A stretch of DNA of 64,000 nt from Marinobacter santoriniensis NKSG1 (GCF_000347775.1 NZ_APAT01000018.1:1-64000); one strand, 5' to 3'; positions 8,130 to 17,372 are shown, numbered from the stretch's first letter. The notes: a model not told the origin generated them from the letters alone. Made by a program: numbers and translations.

Positions 8130-9206
8130 ATGAAGATCCGTTCTGTTCTTTCCGCGGCTGTGTTAGCTGTGGCAACTACCTTTGCCAGCACACAGGCGCT
8201 CGCCCAGGATACCTACACCCTCCGCCTTGCAGAAACCTGGGGACCAAACTTCCCCATTTTCGGTGACACGACCAAGCGCTTTGCCAAACTGGCCAATGAA
8301 ATGTCCGACGGTCGTCTGCGTATTCGCATCGACTCGTCCAACAAACACAAGGCCCCCTTCGGTATTTTCGACATGGTCAAAAGCGGCCAGTACGACATGG
8401 GCCACTCTGCCTCCTACTACTGGAAAGGCAAGGTTCCCGAGACCCTGTTTTTCACCAGCATGCCCTTTGGCATGACCGCTATTGAGCAATATGCCTGGTT
8501 CTACGAGGGCAATGGCATGAAGCTCATGCAGGAAGTTTACGGCCCGCATAACCTGCTGTCCTTCCCCGGCGGTAACACCGGTGTTCAGATGGGCGGCTGG
8601 TTCCGCAAGGAAATCAAATCGCTGGACGACCTGCAGGGCCTCAAGATGCGGATCCCGGGCTTTGCCGGCGAAGTATTCGCGAAAGTGGGCGTCAGCCCGA
8701 CCAACATTCCACCGGGTGAGCTGTACACCGCGCTCGAGCGCAACACCATCGATGCGGCAGAGTGGGTCGGCCCGGCCCTGGACCTGCGCCTGGGCTTCCA
8801 GCAGATCGCTGACTACTACTACACCGGCTGGCACGAGCCTGCGACCGAACTACAGTTCCTGATCAACAAGGACAGCTGGAACAAACTGCCCAAGGACCTC
8901 CAGGCCATCCTGAAGACTGCCATGCGCGTCTCTGCCTACGACATGCTGGTCCAATCCCAGGATGCCAACGCCGAAGCCTGGTCAACCATCAAGGAAAAGT
9001 ACCCCAACGTAAAAATCAAGCACTTCCCGGATAGCGTGTTCAAGGCCATGTACAAGGCCAACAACGAGCTGCTGAAGGAAATGGCTTCGAAGAGCGACCT
9101 GGCGGCCAAGATCATCAAGGACCAGGAAGCGTATCTCAAGAAAACCCGCGCCTATACGGACATCTCAGAACGCGCTTACCTGAACACGATGGCTGAAGTC
9201 GAGTAA
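8130..9206 (+). CDS. dctP: TRAP transporter solute-binding protein (DctP/TakP type)
   Basis: Periplasmic binding protein of a tripartite ATP-independent transporter, 358 residues with a signal peptide ending STQALAQ (cleavage near residue 25). The DctP domain fills the rest. The ligand-binding Arg lies in LKMRIPGFAG, and AAEWVGP supplies the conserved Trp. Overall it resembles the TakP/2-oxo acid branch rather than DctP of C4-dicarboxylates, so 2-oxo monocarboxylates such as pyruvate or 2-oxobutyrate are as likely as succinate. AGAGGA lies 12-17 nt before the start. It is first in dctPQM and is separated from dctQ by a hairpin. Confidence 0.88.
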   Translation: MKIRSVLSAAVLAVATTFASTQALAQDTYTLRLAETWGPNFPIFGDTTKRFAKLANEMSDGRLRIRIDSSNKHKAPFGIFDMVKSGQYDMGHSASYYWKGKVPETLFFTSMPFGMTAIEQYAWFYEGNGMKLMQEVYGPHNLLSFPGGNTGVQMGGWFRKEIKSLDDLQGLKMRIPGFAGEVFAKVGVSPTNIPPGELYTALERNTIDAAEWVGPALDLRLGFQQIADYYYTGWHEPATELQFLINKDSWNKLPKDLQAILKTAMRVSAYDMLVQSQDANAEAWSTIKEKYPNVKIKHFPDSVFKAMYKANNELLKEMASKSDLAAKIIKDQEAYLKKTRAYTDISERAYLNTMAEVE

Positions 9207-9224
9207 ACTATCGTCCGTTTCAGA

Positions 9225-9256
9225 GCCGGGATCGCTCAAGCAGTGATCCCGGTTTT
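9225..9256 (+). terminator. Intergenic hairpin between dctP and dctQ
   Basis: CCGGGATCGCT (9226-9236) pairs with AGTGATCCCGG (9242-9252) with one G-U pair around a 5-nt loop, followed by TTTT. This is a short intrinsic-terminator-like structure inside the operon. It probably causes partial termination or protects the upstream mRNA end, so that the binding protein is made in excess over the membrane subunits. Confidence 0.65.
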
Positions 9257-9311
9257 GTCGTTTATAGCAACTGATAAAGTCGCCAGTCCGCATGGCGGAG
9301 GATCATCAACA

Positions 9312-9857
9312 ATGAGGTGGATTATCAAACTGGACGAGTGGCTCGCCACAGCGTCCAAGGTGTGTGGTTGGGTCGCCTGTGGGGCCATGATACTGATGGC
9401 ACTCAACGTGTTTTACGACGTTGTGGCCCGCTACGCATTCAACTCGGTTTCAATCGGTTTGCAGGAGATGGAATGGCACCTTTATTCGGTTGTCTTCCTG
9501 CTTGGTATTCCCTACGCGTTGCGCACGGATGGCCACGTTCGCGTGGATGTGCTTTACACCAAATGGGGGCAGAAAACCAAGGCCTGGGTTAACCTGGTTG
9601 GGGCCATTATCTTTGTAATCCCCTTCGCCTACCTGATCGCCACCTACGGCTACGACTTCGCCCTGGACTCCTACAAGATGGGAGAAGGCAGTGGCGACCC
9701 CGGCGGCCTGCCGTATCGCTGGATCATCAAATCCGTCATTCCCCTGACCGCGTTCTTCATCGGCACCGCTGGCCTGAACATGGTCACCTTTGCCATTCGG
9801 GTGCTGGCCGGCGACAAGTCCTATGACGTTGAACACAGTGCGGAGGGCCTGGCATGA
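9312..9857 (+). CDS. dctQ: TRAP transporter small permease (DctQ type)
   Basis: A 181-residue inner membrane protein with four hydrophobic segments (about residues 17-40, 53-73, 90-113 and 140-162), the topology of DctQ. The segment LLGIPYALRTDGHVRVDVLY is typical of the family. The ATG at 9312 has GGAGGA 9 nt upstream; the same frame can be read from 9243, but that region is the intergenic hairpin. The gene overlaps dctM by 4 nt (ATGA), so translation is coupled. Confidence 0.88.
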   Translation: MRWIIKLDEWLATASKVCGWVACGAMILMALNVFYDVVARYAFNSVSIGLQEMEWHLYSVVFLLGIPYALRTDGHVRVDVLYTKWGQKTKAWVNLVGAIIFVIPFAYLIATYGYDFALDSYKMGEGSGDPGGLPYRWIIKSVIPLTAFFIGTAGLNMVTFAIRVLAGDKSYDVEHSAEGLA

Positions 9858-11155
9858 CCGGTATTGTAATGTTCGGAGCGGCCCTGCTCCTGCTGATGGT
9901 CGGCTTTCCCGTCGCCTTCACGTTTGGTGGCGTGGCCCTGTTCTTTGGCATCTATGCACAGGGCATGGATCTGTTTGCGTTTATGCCGTTCCGCATCATG
10001 AGCGTGATGCAGAACAAGGTGTTGATGGCGGTTCCCCTGTTTATCTTCATGGGCGTGGTGCTCCAGCGCACCAAACTGGCAGAACAACTGCTGACCTCCA
10101 TGGGACGCCTGTTTGGCGGATTACCGGGCGGCCTTGCAATCTCCACCATTGTGGTCGGCGCCCTGCTCGCCGCCTCCACCGGCGTGGTAGGTGCCAGTGT
10201 CGTGGCCATGGGCCTGATTTCTCTGCCAGTCATGCTCGCACACAACTACGACAAGCGCCTCAGCACCGGCGTTATCTGTGCCTCGGGCACCCTCGGCCAG
10301 ATCGTACCCCCCTCGATCATCCTGATCATTCTCGGTGACGTGCTCGGACTCCCGGTGGGCGATCTGTTCCGGGCTGCCGTCGGCCCCGGTGTGGTTCTGA
10401 TCGGCCTCTACATCGCCTACATCCTGATCATGACCCGGTTCAAACCGGAAACAGCCCCCGCCATGCCGGCCGATCACTCCCTGTCCCGAAAGCAGGAAAT
10501 CGGAGCCGCACTGCTGGCGATTATCCCACCCCTGGCCCTGATCGTTGTCGTTCTGGGCTCAATCTTCGCGGGCATCGCCACACCAACCGAGTCCTCGGCC
10601 CTGGGCGGCGTAGGCGCCATTGTACTTGCGATCATCTATCGGCAGTTTTCGTTCAGAATGGTCTGGGACGCGGCCAAGGATACCGTCAGCGTGACTGCCA
10701 TGGTGTTCGCGATCCTGATCGGCGCCACCGCATTCTCCATGGTGTTCAGTTACACCGGCGGCGACTACCTGCTGGAAGACTGGCTGCACATGCTTCCGGG
10801 AGACCATTGGGGTTTCATCATCCTGTCGATGGTGGTCATCCTGATCCTCGGTTTCTTCATCGATTTCGTGGAGATCTCCTTCATCATCGTGCCCATCCTG
10901 TCACCGGTGGCCGAAGCGATGGGCGTCAACATGCTGTGGTTCGCGATCCTCATCGCCATGAACCTGCAAACCAGCTTCCTGACTCCGCCTTTCGGATTCG
11001 CACTCTTCTACCTCAAGGGCGTCGCGCCACCGCAGGTCAGGACGATCGATATCTACAAGGGCATTATCCCCTTCATTCTCCTGCAGATCCTGGTACTGGC
11101 CATGATCATCATCTTCCCGGAATGGTTCGGGATGACCGATCTGGCGACCTACTAG
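9854..11155 (+). CDS. dctM: TRAP transporter large permease (DctM type)
   Basis: The 433-residue transport channel of the TRAP system, with about 12 hydrophobic segments. Family signatures include VFIFMGVVLQRTKLAEQLL-like sequence near residue 60, ASTGVVGASVVAMGLISLP, SGTLGQIVPPSIILIILGD and the C-terminal NLQTSFLTPPFGFALFYLKG. It exchanges the bound carboxylate for a sodium gradient. It starts within the end of dctQ (ATGA) and is the last gene of the operon, followed 17 bp later by a strong terminator. Confidence 0.92.
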   Translation: MTGIVMFGAALLLLMVGFPVAFTFGGVALFFGIYAQGMDLFAFMPFRIMSVMQNKVLMAVPLFIFMGVVLQRTKLAEQLLTSMGRLFGGLPGGLAISTIVVGALLAASTGVVGASVVAMGLISLPVMLAHNYDKRLSTGVICASGTLGQIVPPSIILIILGDVLGLPVGDLFRAAVGPGVVLIGLYIAYILIMTRFKPETAPAMPADHSLSRKQEIGAALLAIIPPLALIVVVLGSIFAGIATPTESSALGGVGAIVLAIIYRQFSFRMVWDAAKDTVSVTAMVFAILIGATAFSMVFSYTGGDYLLEDWLHMLPGDHWGFIILSMVVILILGFFIDFVEISFIIVPILSPVAEAMGVNMLWFAILIAMNLQTSFLTPPFGFALFYLKGVAPPQVRTIDIYKGIIPFILLQILVLAMIIIFPEWFGMTDLATY

Positions 11156-11170
11156 CCACTGTGATTGCCA

Positions 11171-11197
11171 AAGCCGGGCCCAGTGCCCGGCTTTTTT
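11171..11197 (+). terminator. Intrinsic terminator of dctPQM
   Basis: GCCGGGC (11173-11179) and GCCCGGC (11185-11191) form a perfect 7-bp stem with a 5-nt loop, followed directly by six T residues. Confidence 0.9.
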
Positions 11198-11214
11198 ATG
11201 CCCGCTCGCCGAAC

Positions 11215-11242
11215 CTGACATTTTGCCATCCTTTTCTATACT
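11215..11242 (+). promoter_or_regulatory. Predicted sigma-70 promoter of the cfa-like operon
   Basis: CTGACA (11215-11220) and TATACT (11237-11242) are separated by 16 bp, a good vegetative promoter. The start site would be near 11249, giving a leader of about 90 nt before the methyltransferase gene. Confidence 0.45.
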
Positions 11243-11340
11243 GAACTGAAAACTGGTAATTCCCAGCCAGGTAATCGGGATACGCCTGACCAGTTCGCGC
11301 CAGAAATCGATGCAAAAACCGGCAAGGGAGAGCGGAATCC

Positions 11341-12654
11341 ATGACAGACAGTACGGTACGAAAGACCGATTCAACGGAACAGCCCCATAAAGCACACGTT
11401 CTGACCCTGCCGCTGGAAAACGCCCAGGCAGACCGGGAACCCCACAGTTATGAGCGCTGGCTGATTGCCAAGCTCATGCGAATGGCAGGCTCGCCGCCGG
11501 TCACCTTCCGGCTGTGGAACGGAGAGCTGATCGAACCTGAAGATCAGGAAGCACAGTTCATCCTGACGCTCACCGATCACAAGGCACTGTATTCGCTCGT
11601 CGCAAATCCCAACCTGGCGTTTGGTGACCTGTATGCGGCCGGGCGACTCACGGTCGACGGTGACTTGCCGGACCTGATGGAAACCCTGTACCGGGCCGTT
11701 CATAACGCGCGACAAAGGTGGCCGAAATGGCTGGATGCGCTCTGGAAGAACCATAACCCCAGGGCCACGGGCATCGCCGAAGCCAAGGAAAACATTCACC
11801 ACCATTACGATCTTGGCAATGAGTTCTACCAGCTCTGGCTTGATCAGGCCGAAATGCAGTACACCTGCGCCTATTACGAGCAACCGGACCTGTCCCTGGA
11901 ACAGGCCCAACTGGCCAAACTGGAACACGTCTGCCGCAAGCTTCGGCTGAAACCGGGCATGACCGTGGTTGAAGCCGGTTGCGGCTGGGGCGGTCTGGCC
12001 CGGTACATGGCGCGGCATTATGGGGTCACTGTCCACTCCTACAACATATCCCGTGAGCAGCTCGCCTACGCCGAACAGGAGGCGAAGAAACAGGGCCTGG
12101 ATCACCTGATCACCTATGTCGAAGACGACTACCGGAACATCGAAGGGCAATACGATGCCTTTGTCTCCGTAGGTATGCTTGAGCACGTCGGCAAGGAGAA
12201 TTTCGAAGCCTTATCCGAGCTGATCAAGCGTTCCCTCAAACCCGATGGCATCGCACTGCTGCACAGCATCGGGCGAAACCGCCCCATGCTGATGAACGCC
12301 TGGATTGAAAAACGGATTTTCCCCGGCGCCTACCCACCGAGCATCGGTGAGTTCATGGAGCTGTGCGAACACGGCGATTTCTCGGTGCTTGACGTCGAAA
12401 ATCTCCGGTTGCATTACGCCCAGACCCTGACTCACTGGCTTGAACGGTTCACCGCCAGCGAAGACGAAGTCGCCGACATGTATGACGAGCACTTCACCCG
12501 GGCCTGGCGTCTGTACCTGGCAGGCTCCATTGCGGCGTTCCGTGCCGGTTCCCTCCAGCTATTCCAGGTGGTGTTTACCCACGGTGACAACAATCACCTC
12601 CCCCGGAACCGGGCTGACCTGTACCAATCCCCCGCGGCGCCCAAGGAGGCCTGA
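11341..12654 (+). CDS. Cyclopropane-fatty-acyl-phospholipid synthase
   Basis: SAM-dependent enzyme that methylates the double bond of unsaturated phospholipid acyl chains. The 437-residue protein has the N-terminal lipid-binding part and a methyltransferase domain with VVEAGCGWGGLARYMA (SAM site near residue 215). The residues that bind the essential bicarbonate in E. coli Cfa are present: Cys in MQYTCAYY, Glu in SVGMLEHVG, His in LLHSIG and Tyr in LHYAQTL, so it should be active. It carries about 50 more N-terminal residues than E. coli Cfa. Its stop overlaps the start of a flavoprotein gene (TGATG), implying translational coupling and a two-step pathway. GGGAG lies upstream of the ATG. Product (cyclopropane or methyl-branched lipid) is uncertain. 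Confidence 0.85.
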   Translation: MTDSTVRKTDSTEQPHKAHVLTLPLENAQADREPHSYERWLIAKLMRMAGSPPVTFRLWNGELIEPEDQEAQFILTLTDHKALYSLVANPNLAFGDLYAAGRLTVDGDLPDLMETLYRAVHNARQRWPKWLDALWKNHNPRATGIAEAKENIHHHYDLGNEFYQLWLDQAEMQYTCAYYEQPDLSLEQAQLAKLEHVCRKLRLKPGMTVVEAGCGWGGLARYMARHYGVTVHSYNISREQLAYAEQEAKKQGLDHLITYVEDDYRNIEGQYDAFVSVGMLEHVGKENFEALSELIKRSLKPDGIALLHSIGRNRPMLMNAWIEKRIFPGAYPPSIGEFMELCEHGDFSVLDVENLRLHYAQTLTHWLERFTASEDEVADMYDEHFTRAWRLYLAGSIAAFRAGSLQLFQVVFTHGDNNHLPRNRADLYQSPAAPKEA

Positions 12655-13820
12655 TGGAGTACTACGACCTGATCATTGTCGGCGCAGGTCCGGCGGGTTC
12701 GACGCTGGCCAAAGCGCTGGAAAGCAGCAACAAACGCATCCTGCTCATCGACAAGCAGACCTTTCCACGGGACAAGACCTGTGCCGGCTGGGTAACGCCG
12801 AGCGTCCTGGAAACCCTTCAGATCGACACCGAGGATTACCAGATCGGTCGCACCCTCCAGCCGATTCGGCGCTTCCACATCGGCATGATGGGTCAACCTG
12901 CGGTGGAAAACGACCACGGGCAGGTGGTCAGCTATGGCATCCGCCGGTGTGAATTCGACACGTACCTGCTTGATCGTGTCACCGCGCCAAAACAACTGGG
13001 AACCCCGGTTAAATCGATTGTTCGCCGCGATGGCAACTGGGTGGTGAATGATACCTGGGAAGCCCCATTGATCGTCGGTGCCGGGGGCCACTTCTGCCCG
13101 GTCGCCCGGCTACTTGGGGAGGGCCCGGGCGGCCACGAGACGGTGGTCGCTGCCAAGGAAGTCGAATTCGAGATGACCCCTGAGCAGGCGGAACACTGCA
13201 ACGCCCGGGGCGACACGCCGGAACTCTGGTTCTGCCGGGACCTGAAGGGCTATGCGTGGGTTTTCCGGAAAGGCAATTACCTGAATATTGGCCTGGGCCG
13301 GGAAGACAACCACAAACTCAGCGATCACCTTGAGTCCTTTGTCCGGGAAATGAAAGATTCAGGGCGAATTCCGCCGGATCTCCCCGGTCGCTTCAAGGGA
13401 CACGCCTATCTGCTCTACGATCATGCCGATCGTCCCCTCGTGGACGATGGCGTCCTGCTGATCGGTGATGCGGCCGGGCTGGCCTATACCCAGAGCGGGG
13501 AGGGCATCCGGCCGGCGATCGAATCGGCCCTGCTGGCAGCGCAGGTGATCAGTGATGCGACCGACTATTCCGCTTCGTCTCTGGAAAGCTACGGCTCGGC
13601 CATCGCAGAACGATTCGGTAACCGCGCGAATGAGGCACAGCAAGGCTGGCAGATTCCAGACTGGGTCCGGATGCCACTGGCCAGTTCGCTGATGAAGTCA
13701 CACTGGTTCACCCGGAAAATCGTGACAGAGAAATGGTTTCTGCACCAGGAGGTGCCACCATTGGAAATCACCGCAGCCCCCGGCCTCAACCTGCAACGAG
13801 GCGCCGCCCAGCTTCCATAA
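12654..13820 (+). CDS. Geranylgeranyl-reductase-family FAD oxidoreductase
   Basis: A 388-residue flavoprotein with an N-terminal Rossmann motif LIIVGAGPAGSTLAKAL, a second FAD motif GVLLIGDAAGLAYTQSGEGI near residue 270, and the overall GGR/tryptophan-halogenase-like fold. Family members reduce isoprenoid double bonds of lipids or quinones using a reduced flavin. A Cys at CAGWVTPSVL (residue about 43) matches the position often seen in this family. Translation is coupled to the preceding cyclopropane synthase, so the substrate is probably membrane lipid-derived. It ends 5 bp before the terminator shared with the convergent porin gene. Confidence 0.8.
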   Translation: MEYYDLIIVGAGPAGSTLAKALESSNKRILLIDKQTFPRDKTCAGWVTPSVLETLQIDTEDYQIGRTLQPIRRFHIGMMGQPAVENDHGQVVSYGIRRCEFDTYLLDRVTAPKQLGTPVKSIVRRDGNWVVNDTWEAPLIVGAGGHFCPVARLLGEGPGGHETVVAAKEVEFEMTPEQAEHCNARGDTPELWFCRDLKGYAWVFRKGNYLNIGLGREDNHKLSDHLESFVREMKDSGRIPPDLPGRFKGHAYLLYDHADRPLVDDGVLLIGDAAGLAYTQSGEGIRPAIESALLAAQVISDATDYSASSLESYGSAIAERFGNRANEAQQGWQIPDWVRMPLASSLMKSHWFTRKIVTEKWFLHQEVPPLEITAAPGLNLQRGAAQLP

Positions 13821-13844
13821 AAAAGCCGGGGCTTACGCCCCGGC
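13819..13844 (-). terminator. Intrinsic terminator of the porin gene
   Basis: GCCGGGGC (13825-13832) and GCCCCGGC (13837-13844) form an 8-bp stem with a TTAC loop. Read on the minus strand the stem is followed by six T residues. On the plus strand no T-run follows, so it serves mainly the porin. Confidence 0.85.
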
Positions 13845-13872
13845 AATGTCCTGATAACTCAAAGAAAGGGTA

Positions 13873-14896
13873 TTACATTGAAAACTTGTGCTCGAAACCG
13901 ACGCCGAAGGTTGTGTCGTCGATAGCGAGCGCTCCAGCGCCGGTATTGTCTGACTCAACCTTGGCGAAATAACCAAATACCTTGCTGGCTTTGGCCATTT
14001 TGTAGTCCGCACCGACAGCCGTCAGCTTCACCTTGTCACTGGTCAGGTCGGTATCAGTCACACCGTATTGCGCCTTCAGTTTCCAGCGATCAACCTTGAA
14101 CGCACCACTGACGATGTAGGTCGTGTCCTTGAAGTCCCCACCATCAAACGCAGAATCCGAGCTCTTGGACTGCTGGACGAGCGCGCCCACTTCAAACTGG
14201 TCCATGTTCACTTTGGCAGCGACGTGCATGGCATCAACCAGAGTGTCGGCATTGCCAAGATCAAACAGATTGGTCTTGATCTCCGAGTCATAGCCGACGG
14301 AGCCGTACAGCATGCCATTGTCAAAGACGACAGAGCTGGAAAAGCCGTCGGCCGGACCGTCACGACGATCGGCAAAATCTGTGTTGCCTTCTCCGGGCAC
14401 CATTGCCACGTTAACGGTTACCGCATTGGCCAGCTTCGGCGTGCTGTACTGAATGATATTGCTGATCCGTTCGGAGCCACCGACGATGGTATTGATGTCA
14501 CCACGCAGATCGCCAAACTGATCGATCTCACCCTGAGATTTCTTGAACGGGCTATCAAACTTGCCCGCAATCAGCCGGCCGAGGGTCGCGTGTTCAAACC
14601 CGCCAAAAATGTTGCGCTGGGAAAAGGTTTGTCCCTTGTTGTCGCCATCATCCACGGCAATCTGGAATTCCGCCTGATAGACCGCTTATCAGCTGGTCGA
14701 CGTCCAGATCCAGAGCACCTTTGACTCCGATGCGTGAAGAGTTGCTTTCCAGCTTCCACTCATCGTTGGTGCCATTGTCCTGATTCTCATAGGACACGTT
14801 CACTTTGCCGTAAACGGTCGGCCCTTTATCAGCAAGCGCGACGGACGGCACGACAACCATGGAACCTACAGCCAGGGCCAGCAATTGCTTTTTCAT
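13873..14896 (-). pseudogene. Gram-negative porin, frameshifted
   Basis: An outer membrane beta-barrel porin of the Porin_4/OmpC-like type whose reading frame is broken. The first part (start 14896) has a signal peptide ending VVPSVALA, then KGPTVYGKVNVSYENQ and GALDLDVDQLIS, and runs into a stop at 14648. The second frame takes over at 14682 with VYQAEFQIAVDDGDNKGQ and continues to 13873, ending in the terminal-Phe-type signature FGVGFEHKFSM. One extra base at about 14683, or two missing, accounts for the shift. Joined, the protein would be about 340 residues, normal for the family. GGAGAGAG precedes the ATG. A real mutation, phase variation or an assembly error are all possible. Confidence 0.85.
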
Positions 14897-15070
14897 TCAT
14901 CTCTCTCCATCAGTGATCGAATATGATCGGTGGGTAACTGAGTGGGGAAAGAATGACGGTAAATTATTTCAGATTGCTTACACCTTCATTTCAGTTATAT
15001 GAATCGTCTTGATCAGCCCCTGCAGCCAGGGTCGGCAGAATAACCTTGAGAAGGCAGAATGGCCGGAACG

Positions 15071-15096
15071 AAAAATGGCGGCTGACGCCGCCATTT
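15071..15096 (-). terminator. Intrinsic terminator of dps
   Basis: ATGGCGGC (15075-15082) and GCCGCCAT (15087-15094) form an 8-bp stem with a TGAC loop. On the minus strand it is followed by a five-T run, 20 bp after the dps stop. Confidence 0.85.
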
Positions 15097-15115
15097 CAAA
15101 GACGTTAAAGGCCTA

Positions 15116-15589
15116 TCACTGGCCCAGGTAGCTTCGATACATCCAGACCGTTTTCTCCTGCTGGGAAATATAGTCGCTCATCAGGGCAACCGTGCCTTCG
15201 TCGTCGGCATCGCCGGCCAGATTCAGAAGGTTACGCTGCTTGCCAATCAGTTTTCCGAAACTCTCCAAGATGTTTTCCACGGCTTCACGACCGTCCGACA
15301 CATCCTTTCGCTCAGGAATTTCGGAGCGTTCCATGTAAGTACTGTAGGCGTGGGCCGGACGGTGACCAAGAGTCAGGACACGCTCCGCAATCTCGTCGAT
15401 CTTGAGCAGCAGATCGTCGTAGAGTTCTTCGAATTTGGCATGCAACTCGAAGAAATTTTCACCCTTGATATTCCAGTGGTAACCGCGGACGTTCATGTAA
15501 AAAATCTGGTAGTTGGACAGCAAATCGTTAAGAGCGTCCGCGAGGCCCCCCGTTTTTGCCTGATCCAGTCCAATGAAGTTCTTCGCCAT
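15116..15589 (-). CDS. dps: Dps-family DNA starvation/ferritin-like protein
   Basis: A 157-residue four-helix mini-ferritin that oxidises and stores iron using hydrogen peroxide and can protect DNA. The ferroxidase ligands are visible in NVRGYHWNIKGENFFELHAK (His near residue 38) and FEELYDDLLLKIDEIAERV (Asp/Glu near 58-69). The N-terminal tail is short with two Lys, so DNA binding may be weak. It is transcribed alone, with its own terminator. AAGGAGG lies 5 nt before the ATG. OxyR or RpoS control is common for the family but no site was identified here. Confidence 0.92.
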   Translation of the reverse strand: MAKNFIGLDQAKTGGLADALNDLLSNYQIFYMNVRGYHWNIKGENFFELHAKFEELYDDLLLKIDEIAERVLTLGHRPAHAYSTYMERSEIPERKDVSDGREAVENILESFGKLIGKQRNLLNLAGDADDEGTVALMSDYISQQEKTVWMYRSYLGQ

Positions 15590-15748
15590 TTTGGCCTCCT
15601 TGAGAGTTACTCCAGAAAACTCAGTACATTATGGAAACCAAACCGGACGCCAGGAAGTGATATCAGACAATCCGGATGATAGCCAATACCTATAAATAAC
15701 AACTCGATGAAACCCGGTCGCTATGAAAACTTTGAACAGACCGGTGTT

Positions 15749-17191
15749 TCAGCCCCCCGGCCCACATTCCAGACAGCCCTCGGCTGGCGAAGGCCCGATG
15801 GCCAGATTCCGGTTCAGGTCTTTCAGCGCGGTCCGGAGCCCCTCCTCAATGACCGGATGGTAAAATGGCATATCAAGCATCTCGCTGACCGTCATACGCT
15901 TCTGGGCGCACCAGGCCAGAAGGTGACCGATATGCTCTGCTGCCGGGCCGAACATTTCGGCCCCCATGAACAGGCCGCTGCCGTGTTCGCCATAGACCTT
16001 TAGCAGCCCCCGGTTCTTGCCCACCACCCGGGCGCGTCCCTGCTCCGCAAAAGACACCTCTCCTACGGCAAAACACTCCTGGCATCGCTCTCGCACCTGG
16101 TCCACCGTCAGGCCGACCGTGGCAATCTGCGGATCGGTAAACACCACGGCCAGCGGCGTGCGCCGCAACCCGGTACGCACATCGGGCCAGCGGGCGGCGT
16201 TCGTTCCGGCGATCCGCCCCTCATCGGCGGCTTCGTGAAGCAGGGGCTTTTCGTGGTTGGCGTCCCCCGCAATGAAAATGTGACTGTCGCCACACCGCAG
16301 GGTATACGGATCAAATATCGGCGAGCCGTTCGCATCGAGTTCGATATCCGCGTTCTGGACGTCAAGGTCGTCGACATTGGGTCGGCGTCCCGTCGCAGCA
16401 AGCAGGTAGTCGAACGTCTCCGTGATGATCTCACCGTCGGAACTGCGGAACGTCACCTGGACCCCGGAATCGTCGCGGGAGACCCCACTGACCTCGGACG
16501 ATGGATCCAGAGGAAACTCCTGATTGAACGTTTCCAGGGCACAGGCGCGGATCGCCTCGTCGCGGATTGGCCCCACCGGACCGCCGACACCAAACATCCG
16601 GACCCGAACACCAAGCCGGCTCAGCGCCTGTCCCAGCTCCAGTCCTATGACACCGGGACCAAACACGGCGACCGACTCAGGCAGATCGGTCCAGTCAAAG
16701 ATATCGTCATTGACCACGAGCCGATCTCCCGCTTCCCTGAGCATCTTCGGGATGTTCGGCCGAGCACCGGTTGCAATGACGATCCGGTCTGCAACAACCT
16801 CCACCGCGTCTCCCACGACCAGACGATGGGGTGCGATGAACCGGGCATGCCCCATCAGCCGGTGTGCTTCGGGAAAGGATTCCACGGTTTTAACTACCGA
16901 TCCGGCAAACCGGTCGCGCTCCCGACGCACACGCTCCATGACGGCCCTGCCATCAATGGTCACGGCATCCGCACGAATACCGAAGGCGTCACCCTGGCGC
17001 ATGGCGTCGGCATGGTCAGCGGCGGCAATCAGTAATTTGCTGGGCATACAGCCCACACGTGCACAGGTGGTGCCATAGCGGTCACCTTCGATCAGAACCA
17101 CCCGGTCGGTAAGCTTGCGTACGCTCTGATAGGCCACCATTCCCGCCGTCCCGGCTCCGATGATTGCCACATCCACTTCTCGCTTTTCCAC
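15749..17191 (-). CDS. Dihydrolipoyl dehydrogenase-like flavoprotein
   Basis: A 480-residue class I pyridine nucleotide-disulfide oxidoreductase. FAD motif VAIIGAGTAGMVAYQSVRKL at the N-terminus, redox disulfide in CARVGCMPSK (residues about 43-48), NAD(P) motif VAVFGPGVIGLELGQAL near 175 and the second FAD motif HIFIAGDANHEKPLLHEA near 310 are in order. The C-terminal HPVIEE supplies the catalytic His-Glu pair. It is not next to a 2-oxoacid dehydrogenase complex, and the redox motif (CARVGC rather than CLNVGC) differs from canonical Lpd, so it may act on another disulfide. A short tail with two extra Cys (CLECGPGG) is unusual. Confidence 0.8.
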   Translation of the reverse strand: MEKREVDVAIIGAGTAGMVAYQSVRKLTDRVVLIEGDRYGTTCARVGCMPSKLLIAAADHADAMRQGDAFGIRADAVTIDGRAVMERVRRERDRFAGSVVKTVESFPEAHRLMGHARFIAPHRLVVGDAVEVVADRIVIATGARPNIPKMLREAGDRLVVNDDIFDWTDLPESVAVFGPGVIGLELGQALSRLGVRVRMFGVGGPVGPIRDEAIRACALETFNQEFPLDPSSEVSGVSRDDSGVQVTFRSSDGEIITETFDYLLAATGRRPNVDDLDVQNADIELDANGSPIFDPYTLRCGDSHIFIAGDANHEKPLLHEAADEGRIAGTNAARWPDVRTGLRRTPLAVVFTDPQIATVGLTVDQVRERCQECFAVGEVSFAEQGRARVVGKNRGLLKVYGEHGSGLFMGAEMFGPAAEHIGHLLAWCAQKRMTVSEMLDMPFYHPVIEEGLRTALKDLNRNLAIGPSPAEGCLECGPGG

Positions 17192-17372
17192 CCTGCGCCT
17201 CCTGATCCGACGTGTGGCCGGTTCATTGTTGAATGTTCCCTGGAAGGTTCAGTATAGAGGTTCCGGCCCGGTTGTCGTAAAGCCGGGGGTAATAGAGGCG
17301 GGGCAGACAGCAGGACGGAAATCGCATACCCTTGGCCACTGCAACAGGAAAGCCCGATGCGGAGCCCATAGG

